A DNA stretch of 64,000 nucleotides from Cyanoderma ruficeps (lineage: Eukaryota > Chordata > Aves > Passeriformes > Timaliidae), in assembly GCA_008694505.1 (NCBI GenBank), contig VZDJ01000099.1, forward strand, positions 1,045,651 to 1,109,650. The letters run 5' to 3'. The notes below the pieces were generated by a model. The model searched no databases and was not told the DNA's origin. It saw nothing but the letters and a program-made list of their open reading frames with translations. Below are positions 61,703 to 64,000 of the stretch, piece by piece. Within the stretch, counting starts at the first letter, position 1. Each line of letters starts with the position of its first letter. A program made the position numbers and the translations under genes.

Positions 61703-63872
61703 ATGACCTCACCCACTTTCTTCCTGCAGAATTCCTAGGAGACACTAGGCTCTGAAAAACTTATCAAAACCAGACGTCAGAGAAATAGCCAAGGCATTCC
61801 CCAGAATTCCTGCGGGAGGACACAAAAGTTCAGGCGTTTCTCAGCTGAGGTGGATGTTGGCTGCCCTGCTGGGGAGGAGCCCTTCACGTCCTGCAGTGAA
61901 ACACCTTCCATCAGTACAGGAGGGGGGTTTTATCTCCTGCACAGGAAAACAAGGAGACAGTGATCCCACCAGCAGCAAGTGACAAAAAAAAGAGCCTGGA
62001 GTCACTCTCTTTGCTTATTCCAGCGTGTCAGTGACGCCAATCACGAGCTGACACCAGGGAGTTGTTGGAGGCAGCACAATCCTCCTTTGACGTACCAGCA
62101 GCTGCACCATGCTTTGATGTCTCCACAGAACTGTGTTTATCAGAACCTTCTCTAATGGTGAAATTTCATTGCCTCCCTGGTGCCATCAGCCCCTTGATTC
62201 CTTCCCTGCAGCCCATGAGATGATTTTTAAGTTCATCAACATTTTCAGAGCTGCTGCTTAGAAGTGGAAGCCACTGTGATTCATGAAAAGGTGCTTCATT
62301 TTCTGAACCAGCTGTACTTTTCCTTTCATGTTTCTGCTGGTTGCTAGGTGTTCTGGGGGTTTTATTTACCGCATCCCTTTGGGTGCTGCAGTGTGAACAG
62401 TAATTCCATATGCCGGGTGGTGTCAGCTCGTGATAAATGGGAGCCATTGTTGCTTCCGTAGGAAACAATGACAGCCAAGAGGGACAATTTGCTGCAGTCC
62501 ACAGGAATGCAAAAATAATATGTCACTGCTTTCCACAGGTAATGAAGACAAACCCTTGGAGCAAGCCCTTTTGGGGGAGAAGAAAATGCTTTTACCTAAG
62601 ATTTGTCAACATTTTTTTCCTCATATTGGAGTACATTAAGCAAGGAAACAGTAAATTTACTCAGGGTTTCCCGCCCCAGACTAAGAGAAAACAATTGTTC
62701 AAGAGGCTGAAGGACAAGTTTTATTAATATATCTCCAGTATAATTCCCTGTACTGTTCACTGGTCTTCCCAATAGATTTTCTCCTGTATTCTTGTTTTTT
62801 AACTCAAAAATACTCCCCTATACAACATGCTGAGATATTTTTCATTTCTTTTTGCACACTTTCTCTGGGTAGCTTTCTAAACATGAAGTGGCAGCAGTTG
62901 TGCTATGTTTAATCAGATATTTATGTAACACACAATCCCCAAACTGCGTTAATTTGCTGTGAAATTTTGTGAAGTCTGGTTTTAGACAAGATGCCTCAAA
63001 AGAACAATGCCTAAATTAAAATCTATGTGAGTCCAAGTTCACATGATGGAGAGGGTGTTGCCATCACATCTGGTGCTTTTCAGCCTCATGATGCCTGGAG
63101 CATCTTCACCAACCAGCTCTGAGACACCACATCAGGATTCCCTGTACTTGGAGCTCTTTTAGGACTTGTGTCTGTCAGATCTTTTTATTTTCATTGAGCA
63201 TCAGTAAAATCGATTCATTAGATACTGTACATAGTGAGAAATCTGTGCCATTTAATATGAACTTGTTGCAAAATACATTTCTGTATCCTGAAGAGTTTTA
63301 GGAAATAAGCGCAATATAGAAGAGATGGGTCTTGTTTTACATTTCTGTTTTTTAATCAGAGTTTTGTGAACCCGATTTTACCCCATGTGGTAAAATCTTT
63401 GAAATATGCCAACATTTTAGGACTTTTGATAGTATATACTAAACACAAAAGTTCCCAGTATGTGTAGTTGAGTTTTCAGAGTGTTTACTGACTTTTTGTG
63501 ACATTTGTATGCATTGTTTAGGCGCTCGGGTCAGGAGCTGTGCTACCCATCATGTCTGGCTCGTTCATCTGCCAGCTAAAAAATCCTGTGAGGCAGCAAC
63601 AGGAGGATGAAAGCCCTGGTTACGTTGTCACAGGTCACCAGCCCAGCCTACAGCCACCCAAACAGGCACAGTGGAGAGGTGCCAACCAGATAGACCCTGC
63701 TGCCCATGGCTGCTGATGTGGATCAGAGCAGAGCAACTTCCCAGAGCGAGCTCTGCCTCAGGTTTCAGCTCTGAGAGGTTGTTTCACTGAGCACACTCTG
63801 CTATCCTGCCCTGGAAGCATCCTTGCACCAGCTAGGAAGCCCTGTCCTGGTTTAGGTGGTGGGAAACAGCAA
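61703..63872. other. Intergenic DNA right of the C2orf73-like locus
   Basis: No recognisable exon. In human the next gene is SPTBN1 on the same strand, but none of its conserved actin-binding-domain exons is present here. Short open frames have no family resemblance. Confidence 0.6.
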
Positions 63873-64000
63873 AATCACAGAATGGTTTGGGTTGGAAGGG
63901 ACCAACCCCTTGCCATGGGCACTCTCTCCTGTCTCAGGTTCCAAACCCCATCCCACCTGGCCTTACACACTTCCGGGGTGGGGCAACCACAGCATTTCTG
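63873..64000 (-). mobile_element. CR1 LINE fragment, antisense, running off the window
   Basis: Begins with the reverse complement of the CR1 3' end (atcacagaatggtttgggttggaagggacc), then ccttgccatgggcac, ccccatcccacctggcctt and acacttccggggtggggcaacc. The order is that of a standard avian CR1 tail read from its 3' end, and it continues past the right edge. Confidence 0.9.

Overview
This window is vertebrate nuclear DNA, almost certainly from a bird. It is AT-rich and gene-poor, has one GC-rich promoter island near 6.8-7.3 kb, and its recognisable repeats are CR1-type LINE fragments typical of birds. No L1 or Alu was seen. The best-supported gene is ACYP2, the muscle-type acylphosphatase, on the + strand. 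Four coding exons (7156-7225, 7800-7816, 9241-9350, 39032-39146) join in phase into a 103-residue protein. Its N-terminus begins SALAKASG and resembles my recollection of chicken muscle acylphosphatase. LAYOUT: 1-6.8 kb is intergenic, with no recognisable exon and one possible old retroviral LTR near 3.2-3.5 kb. 6.8-7.3 kb is the CpG-island promoter with the start codon. 7.2-39.1 kb is ACYP2, with a 17-nt second coding exon and a 29.7-kb third intron that holds three CR1 fragments, a perfect RFX X-box and an exact 61-nt internal duplication. 39.15-39.65 kb is the 3' UTR. DOWNSTREAM: from 40.9 to 61.7 kb, on the same strand, I find three exons that match my recollection of mammalian C2orf73, the gene that follows ACYP2 in human. 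Exon A (40917-41049) is open. Exon C (60409-60524) carries an in-frame TGA where the human protein, as I recall it, has Arg in an N-E-P-I-R-G-K motif. Exon D (61560-61702) reads through the H-G-T-F-V...I-K-P block and then continues its homology in another frame after an apparent 1-nt loss. The splice phases of C and D are mutually consistent. I read this as a C2orf73 gene decaying in this lineage (a unitary pseudogene), and it is the most interesting coding result here. The rest of 41-64 kb is intergenic or intronic, with one CR1 fragment at 50.7 kb, another running off the right edge, and complex homeobox-motif-rich segments at 58.9-61.5 kb that look like conserved regulatory DNA. No tRNA, rRNA, CRISPR array or bacterial-type system is present, and I saw no convincing undescribed gene system. 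All homology statements come from memory of protein families; no database search was run.
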